A stretch of DNA of 64,000 nucleotides, taken from contig NC_061776.1 of assembly GCF_022458985.1 (NCBI RefSeq), forward strand, positions 310,001-374,000. Direction: 5' to 3'. The notes under the pieces are model-generated. The model searched no databases, was not told where the DNA came from, and saw only the letters and a program-made list of their open reading frames with translations. Origin of the DNA: Mugil cephalus (Eukaryota > Chordata > Actinopteri > Mugiliformes > Mugilidae). Numbering within the stretch: the stretch's first letter is position 1; each line of letters begins with the position of its first letter. Of the stretch, positions 34,390-45,500 are shown piece after piece. Both the position numbers and the translations under genes were made by a program.

Positions 34390-36300
34390 ACCTGTTCCTC
34401 CTCTCATATCACTGGATGTTATGAAGACCAAAACCACAGCTGGATAGATTTTAGAGCTTTAAGCCCCAACACATAAACCTCTGTTATTCTGGAGGCTTTC
34501 TACTGCTTTTTAGCAGCAACATCATCCAGTAAATAAGGAATCTAATGGACTATGATCCATGTCATCACGTTGTTCTACAGATTCTAAATCAGCCTCTTGA
34601 ACTGTTTGACTGCAGCCTTCACCTTTTCACATCTAGATGTGAAACCTGTGTGTGACCCCCATTGGTCCCTGTATGGCCAAGACCTCTGAGGTCATTGAGC
34701 CAATAAAAGGGAGAGAGGCCCCTCTCTTACTCTCTTACCCCCCTCTTACTCTTACTCTGGTCTTTTGCCCCTCACAGGGAGCGGCTGCTGCAGCTCTCCA
34801 ACTTCCATAGGGCTGCATAAAGCAGAGGCCTCAACTGGACTGGACCTTGGTAGCGACGTAAGTGCCTACCAAAGAATTTAAGGACGGAACCAACTGTCAC
34901 GACACAAAGTCTGCTAGTTGAGTTAACAAGCGACGGAGCCACACAACAACAAAAAACAACCATTCGACTCTCTAAGGAGAACCAAGGACCCTCTTCAAAG
35001 GAACTAGAACTACACAGCCAGGACAGCTGCAGTTCATTCAACAAGGACAACAACCATTGGACTCTGCAACCCCACCACAGCAGGACCGGCAAATCAGGAC
35101 ACTAACCACCATCTTTTCTTCTTGGACATGACTTGGTAACATAACTGGGCCTAGTTAGTTTACCTGGTACATACCTTGACTAAGCATGGAAGACTCCAAC
35201 CATGCCAGCATATGTAGTGACTGAAATCAATGAAATACTGAGCTTGTTGTTGTCGTCTATCGTCTCTAATCATTTAACCTACAACTTTAATTTGTGACCT
35301 GGTGGTGAACAAAGGACACACCTTTGTTCCTCTCCCCCCACATCACATGTGGTTGACCTTAGAGGCCGTCTTGGAGCCAAATTGGTTGTAACCCTCTGTC
35401 TTAGGCCAAAGCAACCACCCTCCATCTTGTTTCACAACACACACACACGCACACACGCACACACGTGTACATAGTGTATGTAGATCACCTTAGTTTAATG
35501 TTTTATTTCATTTTCTAGATGTGTCCGATAAAGTTTCTTTGAAGCTTTGCTCGTGTATTAATGTATAAGAGTGAACATGCCAACCTCTACGCTGTAGAAC
35601 TCTTAAATCCTTCAGGTTTGCTACTATTAATAGGGTACCATTGTTTGTGATTATTAAGTTAATGATTAAGCAGGGTTCCGTGTTAATAGTTAGCATACCC
35701 ACCTTTATGAGACTGATTCTTGGTAAATTGGCTGTCTGGTGCCCTGAGGTGGATTTAATGTTAATTAAATCCTATTAATATGTTTATAGTAATTATTAAT
35801 ATTTCCATATTAATATTTTACTAATTTGATAGCCAATAACCCACCTGAGTGCACGGTAAATAGCGCCCTCTATGTCAAAAAGAGCTGGACATTTATAGTG
35901 CATAACCTGGATCGGCACCGTCTTCAGGAGGCAGTGTTCAATCCCCAACATAAATGGTGCTTCTGTGAGAGGCATCATACTAGAATATATTTGCACCACA
36001 GTTGTGCCAGAGCACAACATGATGCTGGAAAACTACTTGATGTATTTGTTACTTGTAGGATGGATGAGTCCGGAAATGGTTGTAGTCTGATCACATCCAC
36101 ACCTCCACCTTGTTCTTTGTATCACCAGTAAAACACTGATAGGAAACACATTGGGTCTGAGCCTGGTTTCAGAACAATCACATGGAACAACACTATTCTA
36201 GATAGAATGGAATGGTCTTTAGAGCTCAGAGACTGGTTTTACTGCTGCATGGCTCCCTCTAGTGGATGTTGTGGAGTGTTGCGTTGTCTTTGCTCCAAAA
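34390..36300. repeat. Duplicated inter-V spacer, copy 2, ending at a lost V segment
   Basis: Second copy of 24890-26830. It ends with the downstream flank of a B-like V segment (CTCF-like motif 36255-36265 and CTTTGCTCCAAA up to 36299), but where the nonamer should begin a LINE starts instead. The V segment itself is missing. Confidence 0.7.
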
Positions 36301-36343
36301 CAGAATGGGTCCTAAGGCTGATCCTTGAGGTACACCTTCTGTG
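36301..36343 (-). mobile_element. Antisense LINE fragment, distal part
   Basis: The minus strand reads [14 protein letters not shown], the RT motif B region. This continues the minus-strand LINE of 37869-38700 after the L2-like insertion between them. Confidence 0.6.
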
Positions 36344-36348
36344 ACGTC

Positions 36349-37704
36349 AGGAAAGCTGGAGCTAACTCCATCCCTGGATGTGTCCTGAAAGACTGCGCCG
36401 ATCAACTGGCTGGGGTCTTTACCAGGATCTTCAACCAGTCCCTAGCCCTGTCTACAGTCCCATCCTGCCTGAAATCTTCCACCATAGTCCCCATACCCAA
36501 GAAACCACACATTTCTTGCCTCAACGATTACCGGCCAGTGGCACTAACCCCTGTGGTGACGAAGTGTTTTGAAAAACTGGTCCGGGGTCACATCACAGCA
36601 CTTCTCCCTCCTGGCTCTGACCCCCATCAGTTTGCCTACAGAGCTAACAGATCCACAGAAGACGCCGTGATCACAGCCCTCCATGCTGCTCTGTCACATC
36701 TGGAGCAGCAGGGGAGCTATGTGCGGATGCTCTTTGTGGACTACAGCTCTGCTTTTAATACTATTCTCCCTCACAGACTGGTGGACAAATTGGGGGACCT
36801 GGGTCTCCCTCACTCCACCTGCATGTGGATTCTGAGCTTCCTGACCAACCGACAGCAGAGAGTTAGGGTGGGAAAACATACATCCACTGCCCTCAGCCTT
36901 AGTACTGGCTCTTCACAGGGCTGTGTGCTGAGTCCCCTGCTCTATTGTCTGTACACATACGACTGCACCTCTGCCCACCACAGCAACACCATCATCAAGT
37001 TTGCTGATGACACCACAGTGGTGGGGCTCATCTCAGGAGGCGACGAGTCCGCCTACAGAGATGAGGTGGAGCGGCTGTCAGTGTGGTGCAGGGAGAACAA
37101 TCTGCTCCTCAACAACTCAAAGACAAAAGAACTCATAATAGACTACAGGAGGAAAAAAACGGACATTACATCACTAACCATCGGGGGAAAATGTGTGGAG
37201 AGGGTAGCTGACTTCCGTTTCCTGGGGGTCCACATTGAACAGGGCCTCACATGGAACGCAAACACCTTTGAGCTGATAAAAAAGGCCCAGCAAAGACTGT
37301 ACTTCCTGAGGGTTCTCAGGAAGAACAATATCAAGGAGAAACTGCTGGTGTCCTTTTACAAGTGCTCCATAGAGAGCATACTGACTTACTGCATCTGTGT
37401 ATGGTACAACAGCAGCACTGTGGCTCAAAGGAAAGCTCTCCAAAGGGTCGTGAATACAGCCCAAAAAATCATTGGCTGCCCTCTCCCCTCACTGGAAGAC
37501 TTGCACAGCGACCGCTGTTTCAAAAAAGCACAACACATCACAAAGGACACTTCTCACCCCGGACACTCTCTGTTTGCACTGCTGCCTTCAGGCAGACGAT
37601 ACAGAGCAATAAGAACAAGAACTAACCGTCTCAGAGACAGTTTTTACCCAACAGCAATAACAAAACTCAATGCAATCAAAACAACCCTCAATCAATATGA
37701 ATGA
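36349..37704 (+). CDS. LINE reverse transcriptase (ORF2 C-terminal part)
   Basis: About 450 codons without a stop. RT motifs in order: [56 protein letters not shown] (motif A), [21 protein letters not shown] (motif B), [16 protein letters not shown] (motif C, FADD). A post-RT region follows: [20 protein letters not shown] and [20 protein letters not shown]. No endonuclease is present because of 5' truncation, so it cannot move by itself. L2-like by these motifs; Rex1 or another CR1 relative is possible. Confidence 0.82.
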   Translation, partial: RKAGANSIPGCVLKDCADQLAGVFTRIFNQSLALSTVPSCLKSSTIVPIPKKPHISCLNDYRPVALTPVVTKCFEKLVRGHITALLPPGSDPHQFAYRANRSTEDAVITALHAALSHLEQQGSYVRMLFVDYSSAFNTILPHRLVDKLGDLGLPHSTCMWILSFLTNRQQRVRVGKHTSTALSLSTGSSQGCVLSPLLYCLYTYDCTSAHHSNTIIKFADDTTVVGLISGGDESAYRDEVERLSVWCRENNLLLNNSKTKELIIDYRRKKTDITSLTIGGKCVERVADFRFLGVHIEQGLTWNANTFELIKKAQQRLYFLRVLRKNNIKEKLLVSFYKCSIESILTYCICVWYNSSTVAQRKALQRVVNTAQKIIGCPLPSLEDLHSDRCFKKAQHITKDTSHPGHSLFALLPSGRRYRAIRTRTNRLRDSFYPTAITKLNAIKTTLNQYE

Positions 37705-37748
37705 TGTGATGTGTGAGAATGTGGCTATTCTTATTTATTAGTTTTGTT

Positions 37749-37795
37749 TGTTTATTTATTTATTTATTTATTTATTTATTTTATTTTATTTATTT
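37749..37795. repeat. (TTTA)n low-complexity run in LINE 3' UTR
   Basis: About 11 TTTA units with slight variation. Confidence 0.9.
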
Positions 37796-37868
37796 TTTTT
37801 GCACTGGCTGATGGCACTTTTAATTTCGTTGTACTCGTGACAATGACAATAAAGATCTATCTATCTAC

Positions 37869-38710
37869 CTGAACACATTCATTCTACGTGTCAAGTAATC
37901 TGCAAAACAAGCAGTGGCTTGTTCAGAGATTCCAATCTTACGGAGAGTTTGTAACAGGAGACTGTGGTCCACAGTGTCAAACGCCTCGGACGGATCAATG
38001 AACAGAGCAGCACAAAACTTTTTGGAATCCAGTGCCTCAGACACATCATTAAAACCTTTTAGGGCGGCAGTGGCAGTACTGTGCTGCTTCCTAAATCCTG
38101 ATCGAAGGGGGTTTAAATGTTGTTTGAATCTAAAAGTTCCTTCAGTTGATCCCAGACCAGTTTTTTTAAATACTTTTGCCAGAATGTATAACTTTGAAAT
38201 GGGCCTGTAATTATTCAGAAATGCAGGTTCACTTCCTTTTAGCAACGGGAGGATGAACACAGATTTCAACCCATCAGGAAGTTTGTTTGTGCTGAGGCTT
38301 CGGTTAAAAACACAAGTTAGAGGCTCAGAAATTAAGTGAGGAGTGAGTTTTAGAAAAAAGATTGGATCCAAATCATCGGGCCCAGATAATCTTTTGGAGT
38401 TCAACTGCTTTAAGGCACTAAAAACTTCAGAGGTAGACACAGATACAAAATAAAAAGAACCATCATTGTGGGACTGCTAACAACTGCAGGTTTGTTATGC
38501 ACAGCTGACTCTTTGAAATTACTATTCAGTGAATCAAGCAAGTGTCCTGCTGTGACAAAATGTTCATTGAAAAAGGTCAGTATGGCCCATTTATCAGTCA
38601 AATTTATAGAGTCTCTGGCCAAAAACATTAGCAGTTCACTAGAAGACACAGCACCAAAACTAGATCTCACAACGTTCCAGAACTTATTGGGGTCGTTATT
38701 TATAGGTGGT
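37869..38710 (-). mobile_element. Antisense LINE reverse-transcriptase fragment
   Basis: Minus-strand frame 38440-37865: SEVFSALKQLNSKRLSGPDD, LISEPLTCVFNRSLSTNKLP, PLLKGSEPAFLNNYRPISKL, SGFRKQHSTATAALKGFNDV, AALFIDPSEAFDTVDHSLLL (motif A). An upstream piece is at 38670-38410. It is cut at 37869 by the L2-like element and resumes at 36343 with [10 protein letters not shown]. One shift separates the two frames. Confidence 0.75.
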
Positions 38711-38714
38711 TTCA

Positions 38715-39000
38715 GTTAACCACCGAGTCCAGTCCTCTGTGGTTGAGCAGGAGGTTATTGGCTGAGCATCATGATGTCAGATCTCTAATCTCCTCTCTGT
38801 AGGACGTCTCATCACCTCCCGTGATGAAGCCAATGATGGAGTCATCAGTAAACATAGTGATTGTATTGGAGCTGTGTGGAGCAGACTGGATGCTTCCCTC
38901 TGTCTATTCAGGACTGTTGCTTTACTTTTGATTGGTCTGTCTCCAGCCAATGAGCTGCAGAGTCTCTATAAAACAGGAAGTTGTTTGCTGAGCTCTTCCC
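38715..39000. repeat. Repeat, copy 1 (same as 46560-46713 plus 49143-49285)
   Basis: Uninterrupted form of a sequence that at 46.6-49.3 kb is split by an L1-like element. No gene. Confidence 0.7.
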
Positions 39001-41727
39001 TGGGAGGAGGAGACCAGTCAGACCAGAGATGGCAGAGGGAAATGACAGAAGAGGAAGTGAGATGGGAGTGGATGAATTTGAAGTAGAGAGCAGTGTGAAT
39101 GAGGGATGGAGTTTGGCTGGTGAACAACGATTCACTAGGAATAAACAGAAGAAATGAGCAAAGGAGGCAGCCAGGAAACATGATTGTGATGCATTGATTT
39201 CATTCAGTGAGGACGAGCAGAATTCAAGACTGACACAGAGAGATGAACACAAAGTTATTAATAAACTGACTCAGCAAGTTCAGTGAGTGGAATCCAGTGA
39301 AGGTGATGAAGATGACATATAATATAATAGGAGAGGTCACGGATGTGAAAGTGATACAGAATGAGTCATTGTTGATATTCTGTAGAGATGGGGCACAACA
39401 AGGGAAAACAATACGACTAAACCAGACTGATGGGAAAGAAGTGATGTGCTCCATACCTGAGGATAAGAGAACAACCAGGGGAGGAATTTCAGGAATCCCA
39501 ACAAATGTGATGCTGATGAGATTAAAGATAATGTGAAAGGTGCAACAGTGCTGGATGTGAAGTGATTGTCAGTGGAATGGAGAAACGTTTGACAGCTTGT
39601 CTGTAATGATTGAATCTGAAGAGCCAGTGCTATAATAAAATATATACTGGGTACATGAGTTATGAAGTTAGACCATCCATCCCTCAACTGACATGGTGTA
39701 AATGCCAGATGTATGGACATATGGCAGCAGTTTGTAGAGGAAAACAAAGATGTGGAAGATGTGTGGGGGATCATGAGGATGGAAAGTGTGAAAGTGGAGC
39801 TAAACTGAAGTGCTGCTGTTGTGGAGGAGAGCATGCTTCCACCTATAGAGGATATGAAGCAGGCAAGAAGGCTGCAGAACAACAGAAAATCAGAGCCTCC
39901 CAGGGAGGATCATGCACAGAAGTGCTGAAAAAAGTGGGAACAACTCAGCAAGGTTCCAAAAAATGAGAGCAGAGAGCAGCAATAGATCATGTGGAGGATG
40001 TAGAGAAATAAAGGAAGATGCTCTGATAGTGAGTAAGAATGACTTTGTCTTGTTTATGGTGGACGTGATCAACTGTTCAGCTCAAACAAGCAGCAGAACA
40101 GAAAAGATTAAAGAGAAACATGTTGATACTAAAGCGTTGAGCTGGGAAACCATCAAGGAAGTGTTAGCTGAAGAAACTCCTAACTGTCAAGTATGGGCTG
40201 GTGGCTCCTCATGATCCTAACCATCCTACAGTGGAATGACAGGAGTCTCATCACTGATGGACAAGAGATCAAGAAATCTGAGTCAGAATCAGAGAGACAT
40301 GGTAAAAGCCACAGTGGGACTTTAGAATAAATGATTGTGTTGCTATGAGAAATGAGGGGGAGGAGTGGCAACATTTGTAAAGAGGGGGGTAAATTATAAG
40401 TTGGAAGAAGTAAGTGAGGAGCAGGAATCAATTGTAATGAAGGTATGGACAGGGAGGAGCATTGTGACAATAGTTAATCATTATAACCCCGGGAACAGAC
40501 TAAGCACGGATGATCTAAATGGGGCAAGAGGACGGATACAAGGCAAAGTAGTATGATGTGGAGACTTAATGCTCATAGCACACTGTGGGGAAGTAGAATA
40601 CACATACTAATAAATACATAAAGGGTTCTATTCTAAATGTGTTGGTGAGAGAAGATGATTTAGATGAACAAGAGTTGGTCTGCATTAATGATGGCAGGGC
40701 TACAAGATATAACAGCTCTCTGAATATAGAAAGTGTTATTGACTGAGCTCTTACATCTTGTGAAATGGCAGGAGAGAGCACGTGGAATGTGTTCAATCAG
40801 TCAGCACTAGGGAGTGATCACTATCCAACAGAGATTACGTTTGGAGTTGACCCAAGTCACGATACTTCTGGGTCATCAGTGAAACCAGATGTGGAGGAAG
40901 AAATGGGAAATATAGAGGGATTTAATGAGAAGGTGGTCGAGGCTCTAATGTAGGTAGCTGGAAAACCAAGACCAAAAACTTAGTGACAGAATCTAAGTGA
41001 GAGTGAGCCTTGGTGGAAGGAGGGTGGTAGCAAAGACATAAAGAAAGAAACAGAGCCTTCAGACAGATGAAAAACATCACACACTAGATCCATTAATACA
41101 GAATAAAAAAGCACAAGCAATAGTCTGAAAAATCAGACTGACAAAGGACACACACTGGAGGCAACACTGCAGTAAGATAGGGAGAGAGACACAGTTAAAA
41201 GACATATGAGGAACCATGAGGAACATGAATGCAGTAAAAAGGAATGATGTAATACCAGTGCTACATGGAGGAAGTGGAACTGCAGCTGGTGTCGATAGAT
41301 CAGAGGTTCTGGAAAAAGCTTCTGTTAAGATTCATAGTTCTGAAAACTTCTCTCCAAAAGCTAAGAGTGTAGGGAAAAGACAGATGAATAAGAAACAGGA
41401 GACCATCATTAGAGGAGTTTCTACATACATCATTTAATGTGTCTGAGTTAAAGGAAGCAATAGCTAATGCAAACAGACATCACCAGGGAAGGACGGAGTA
41501 TGTTACAGTATGGTAGCACACATGAGTCATGGAGCACTGGGGGGTGTTAAAACTGGTCAATAGAATATGGGATACAGGCAAAATACCAGCAACATGGAAG
41601 GAATCAGTAATAACTCCAAACCAAAACCAGGGAAAGACCCATCACATCCATCAAGTTACATCACAGCTGGAAAACTATGGAGAGAATGGGAATAGAAAGA
41701 TGAATTTATTATTGAGAAAGTAAGAAT
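39001..41727 (+). mobile_element. I-clade LINE copy 2, 5' part
   Basis: It starts after the shared repeat with a likely ORF1 start (ATGGCAGAGGGAAATGACAG at 39029-39048). It continues through VKVMKMTYNIIGEVTDVKVI and zinc knuckles RCGRCVGDHEDGKC and KCCCCGGEH, into ORF2 endonuclease pieces (SEEQESIVMKVWTGRSIVTI; AGESTWNVFNQSALGSDHYP). Many shifts. It continues at 43138 after a Penelope-like insertion. Confidence 0.75.
39610..39966 (+). pseudogene. LINE ORF1 zinc-knuckle fragment (copy 2)
   Basis: 118 codons with the knuckles RCGRCVGDHEDGKC and KCCCCGGEHASTYRGYEA. The preceding WCKCQMYGH knuckle shows the same lost Cys as copy 1. The frame ends early, and the downstream part (EIKEDALIVSKNDFVLFMVD) is in another frame. 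Nucleic-acid-binding protein of the retrotransposon, now broken. Confidence 0.65.
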
Positions 41728-43126
41728 GTCTGTGAAGGTTCTCAGTCATCCAGGTCATGGTAATCCAAAAAAAGGCGTTGAATAAGGTCAGCTGGACTTG
41801 TAGAATTTCTTGAAGACGTTTCGCCACTCATCCGAGTAGCTTCTTCAGTTCTGATAAACTAGTGGGAAATTGAGGTTTAAATAGGAAAAACTCTGTGGGT
41901 AACACACACCAGAAACTTGCTTGACCAGAAACTGGGGTCACTAATTACCATAATGGCTGATACTTACCTGTCCTTGAATGGGGGGAAACTGTGTGCCTAG
42001 GCTAACTTACCCTATGAATAGAGCTCTAACGAGGCTATTGTCCATGGGAACCTGAAGGCTCAATGTGTGAATGTTGTTGAAACTTCTTGGGGACAGAAGT
42101 CAAAACTGAATTATAAATAGTTGGTAAATTAAATCTCATTCCACCTCCTCTGTTTAGAGAAGGTTTCTCCACTTTGACATAGATGGCTTCCTTAACTCCT
42201 CTCTCAAACCATCTGTCCTCTCTGGCCAGGACTTTGACGTTGTTATCCTCAAAGGAGTGTCCTTTGTCCTTCAGGTGCAGGTGGACTGCTGAGTCATTTC
42301 CTGATGAGCTGGCTCTCCTGTGTTGGGCCATGTGCTTGTGTATGGGTTGTTTGGTTTCCCCAATGTACAGGTCTGTACATTCCTCGCTACACTGAACCGC
42401 GTACACTACATTGCTCTGTTTCTGTCTAGGTGTTTTGTCCTTGGGGTGGACCAGTTTCTGTCTTAGTGTGTTTCCAGGTTTGAAATAAACTGGGATGCGG
42501 TGTTTACCAAAAATTCTCCTTAGTTTCTCTGATACCCCAGCTATGTAAGGGATGGTGATGTTCTTCCTTCTGTTTTGTTCCTCTTCCCTGTCCTTCCTGG
42601 GATATCTTTTTGAGCCTTTGACAAAGGCCCAGTTGGGATACCCGCATGTCTTGAGGGTTTGTTTAATGTGTGTTCCCTCCTTGTCCTTGCCATCCTGTCT
42701 AGTGGGGACAGTCTGTGCTCGGTGCTGGTGGGTTCTGATGACTCCCAGTTTGTGTTCCAGGGGGTGGTGTGAGTCAAATAACAGGTGTTGATCTGTGTGT
42801 GTGGGTTTCCTATATACTTCTATGTTGAGGCTTCGATCTTCTTCAACACGTACCAAACAGTCCAAAAAGGCCAGACAGGCCCCGCTGATGTCCTCCCTGG
42901 TGAACTTGATGTTGCTGTCCACTGTGTTGATGTGTTTAGTGAAAGATTCCACCTCCTTTGTCTTGATTTTAACCCAGGTGTCGTCCACATATCTGTACCA
43001 GTGGGTGGGAGTGGAACCTGCAAAGGTGTCCAGAGCTCTGGTCTCTACTTCCTCCATGTAGAGATTGGCCACGATCGGTGACACTGGGGACCCCATCGCA
43101 CAGCCGTGTTTTTGCCTGTAGAAACC
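41728..43126 (-). mobile_element. Penelope-like element, 5'-truncated, inserted in LINE copy 2
   Basis: 1,399 bp flanked by an 11-bp direct repeat AAAGTAAGAAT (41717-41727 and 43127-43137). LINE copy 1 shows the empty site with a single copy at about 2043-2053. The element is in minus orientation and begins inside the RT domain (FYRQKHGCAMGSPVSPIV). Its 3' end carries the CTCATCCGAGTAGCTTCTTC-type sequence common near Penelope termini. Confidence 0.92.
42035..43096 (-). CDS. Penelope-like RT C-terminus plus GIY-YIG endonuclease
   Basis: 353 codons open. RT end: MGSPVSPIVANLYMEEVE, THWYRYVDDTWVKIKTKEVE (YVDD, motif C), FTREDISGACLAFLDCLV. After a linker (PVYFKPGNTLRQKLVHPKDK) comes the GIY-YIG nuclease: NVVYAVQCSEECTDLYIGET, then HKHMAQHRRASSSGND. 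This domain order is diagnostic for Penelope-like elements. The start is artificial, since the true N-terminus is missing; a single long frame suggests a young insertion. Confidence 0.9.
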   Translation of the reverse strand: MGSPVSPIVANLYMEEVETRALDTFAGSTPTHWYRYVDDTWVKIKTKEVESFTKHINTVDSNIKFTREDISGACLAFLDCLVRVEEDRSLNIEVYRKPTHTDQHLLFDSHHPLEHKLGVIRTHQHRAQTVPTRQDGKDKEGTHIKQTLKTCGYPNWAFVKGSKRYPRKDREEEQNRRKNITIPYIAGVSEKLRRIFGKHRIPVYFKPGNTLRQKLVHPKDKTPRQKQSNVVYAVQCSEECTDLYIGETKQPIHKHMAQHRRASSSGNDSAVHLHLKDKGHSFEDNNVKVLAREDRWFERGVKEAIYVKVEKPSLNRGGGMRFNLPTIYNSVLTSVPKKFQQHSHIEPSGSHGQ

Positions 43127-43137
43127 AAAGTAAGAAT

Positions 43138-44275
43138 CTTGTTTCTAATTATCAAAGTGGATTCTGTAACGGAAGATAGTGGATGATGTGTTGTGTTTAG
43201 AATCAGAGATACAGAAAGCTCAGGAAATACAGAAATGGTTCTTGCTGACTTTTCTGATGGAGAGAAAACTCATGATATGCTATGGAAGGAGGCTGGATAA
43301 GTTAGGTATGAAAGGGAAGATGTATTACTGGGTGCTGAGCTTCATGTTTGATCAGAAAATAGAGGGAAGGGTCGGTATAGAATATTCAAGAACATATTGG
43401 TAGAGAATGGGACACCACAGGGGAGTGTATGCAGCCCAATGTTGTTTAATACCATGATTAATGACATTTTAGAGCAAACGGAACCCAGTGTAGGGAAGTC
43501 ATTATATGCTGATGATGGAGCCTTATAGGTTAGGGGGCGCTATAGTAAATATCTTCAGCAGAAGGTTGAACAATGGGCAGAGAGTTGGGGGTAAATCACA
43601 GACACTATGTTTGTCCAGACGCCATAAGGAAGTAACATTGAAGTTGTATATGGTGAAAACATTGAGCAGGTCAGTGGTGGTAGATTTCTGGGATGTGGAC
43701 GGATGAAAAGCTGACGAGGGGACAACAAATTAATAAAGTTAAAGACAAATGTTATAAAGCTAAGAACCTCTTAAGGTGTCTGTCAGGAAAAGACTGGAGA
43801 GGATCAAGAGCATCACTGCTAAATATATATCAGGCTATAATGAGAGCATCATTAGCATTTAGCTGCTTGTCCCCTTGTGTGTGTTACTTCTCTGAGGAGA
43901 ACTTATATTTAGAGACGTTTTGGACATAGTTGTCAGGATCACTTCATCTGATATGAATATTATTGTTGAAATTGTTCTCTTGTGATTCTTTTCCTTTGGA
44001 CTCCCACTGACTGATTTATCTTGTATTTCAGAAGCTGAGAGTCTAAAGTGGTGGTTGCTAGGCCTCTGTGGTGGTGGAGTCTCCTTCACTGTGAACCCCC
44101 CTGTTTACTTGTTCACGTCTGTGTGTGTTTTGTTGACTTGATGTGCGTTAGGGGTGACCCTTCCCTGAGATGCCTCCTCTTGCTAGCCCTCCTCTCCACC
44201 AGTAAACCTCAGCTCTGAACCAACGTTTATGGATGGAAGTTTATTTCTGAGCTGAGATAAAATCCTTGAATTTAA
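43138..44275 (+). mobile_element. I-clade LINE copy 2, 3' part
   Basis: RT pieces: NLVSNYQSGF-like stretch at 43138, LLTFLMERKLMICYG, MKGKMYYWVLSFMFDQKIEG, and YADD at 43505-43516 followed by the same TAG (43526-43528) as copy 1. From about 43945 it is the 3' flank shared with 2851-3166, ending at TTGAATTTAAAC near 44264-44275. Confidence 0.75.
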
Positions 44276-44496
44276 ACCATCATGTAGCTGGTTTCTTCCT
44301 GATGTGGATTTGCTGCTCATGTGAATCCTCCCACAGTGTTTCATTAGCAGCTGTAACCACAGTGACTCTGATAAAACAGGAATTAGCAGAATCCATCTGA
44401 TATGAAGCTGTGGTTTGAATACCACTTCCCTCCTCTTTGAAGAGTAGTCACATATCTGGGTTCAGGTTTTTGTACAGCCTCTTCTACACTTTGTAT
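44276..44496. other. Downstream flank of V-A6
   Basis: The conserved sequence 3' of A segments, leading into the nonamer. No gene. Confidence 0.6.
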
Positions 44497-44503
44497 CACT
44501 GTG

Positions 44504-45120
44504 TTTCTAGAGCACAGTAGTACAGAGCTGTGTCTGCCAGGGTTAGGTCTGTTATGGTCAGTACAGTTGATGTATCTGTTGTTTTTGATGTATAGCGATT
44601 ATCAGGAATGTGTTCATACTGACTATTATCTTTAGCTCCTTTCCAGAGAATAAACTGAGGAGCCTGAAGGTCAGAATGATATCTGTACCAGAAAAGAAGA
44701 ATATTTGTTTCATCTGTCTGATATTTGCATGAGATTGTGACAGATTGTCCTTCTGTTCCACTGACTTCATCTCGTTCAGGAGAGAATTGTGTCTCCAGCT
44801 GTTAGTCCTGGAAAAAGTAGAGAACATGAAGCCATTAGACTAACATTGTCCATGAGGCTGAGAGGAGAAGACAGTGGAAAATGTCTCCTGTACAGTGTTA
44901 CTCTGTGGACATTCACAACAAAATCAACTGTACAACTCTGTCAGTTCAATGTAGAAGATGATGAAAAGATGATTTTCATTGTATCAGAGCAAAGAAACAA
45001 AAAGAGTTGTGAAGTGCAGTCTGTATATCTGGTTAATGCAGCAGCTTCAACAAAACTTGAATCCCTGTTCTTCAACTCACCTATAATGTGAGATAGAAGC
45101 AAAAAGAGGTAAAGCAACAT
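44504..45120 (-). pseudogene. T-cell receptor V segment A6, pseudogene by one inserted base
   Basis: Leader 45081-45120 (MLLYLFLLLSHIIG) intact. V exon 44504-44807 is 304 nt rather than 303: one extra A in the GACACAATCTCTCC stretch (about 44786) gives a TGA a few codons into FR1. Otherwise it differs from the intact A4 V exon at a single base by my reading. Signal 44465-44503 is intact. Either a very recent pseudogene or an assembly error. A 35-bp tandem duplication lies upstream at about 45153-45223. Confidence 0.85.
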
Positions 45121-45462
45121 GTCTTTGGAGTTATTAAAGCCAGACAGACAGCACATCAACAATGTTCTTCCACCAGAGTAGAATGAGGACATCAACAATG
45201 TTCTTCCACCAGAGTAGAATGAGGAAGAAATAATGTCATTGGATGAGCTGATGATGTTAAGTGGGCGGGGCCAGTTACAGCTTGACTTCAACTCAACCAA
45301 TCAAATTCTTCTCTGCTTCAACAGCAGCTCTGTCTCAGATGTCAACTGCTTCATTTCTCTGTTGTCTTTGTCCTCAGTCCAATGAGTCAGAAATCAGTGG
45401 TTGAACAGAGTGTGGCTCCCTCTAGTGGATGTTGTGGAGTATTGTGTTGTCTTTGCTCCAAA

Positions 45463-45500
45463 GGTTTTTGTTCAGAGTTTTGGTGTTTCCTGTCACTGTA
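45463..45500 (-). other. Recombination signal of V-B5, defective heptamer
   Basis: Nonamer 45463-45471 intact, 22-nt spacer, heptamer 45494-45500 reads TACAGTG instead of CACAGTG on the minus strand. Confidence 0.85.

Larger units (their letters stand above)
36344..37868 (+). mobile_element. L2/CR1-like LINE, 5'-truncated, with long open RT
   Basis: Best preserved element in the window: one open frame to 37704, then a short 3' UTR with (TTTA)n and a tail of AATAAAGATCTATCTATCTA type at 37850-37868. It starts inside the RT region, as 5'-truncated insertions do. It sits within an antisense LINE whose two halves flank it. Confidence 0.8.
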
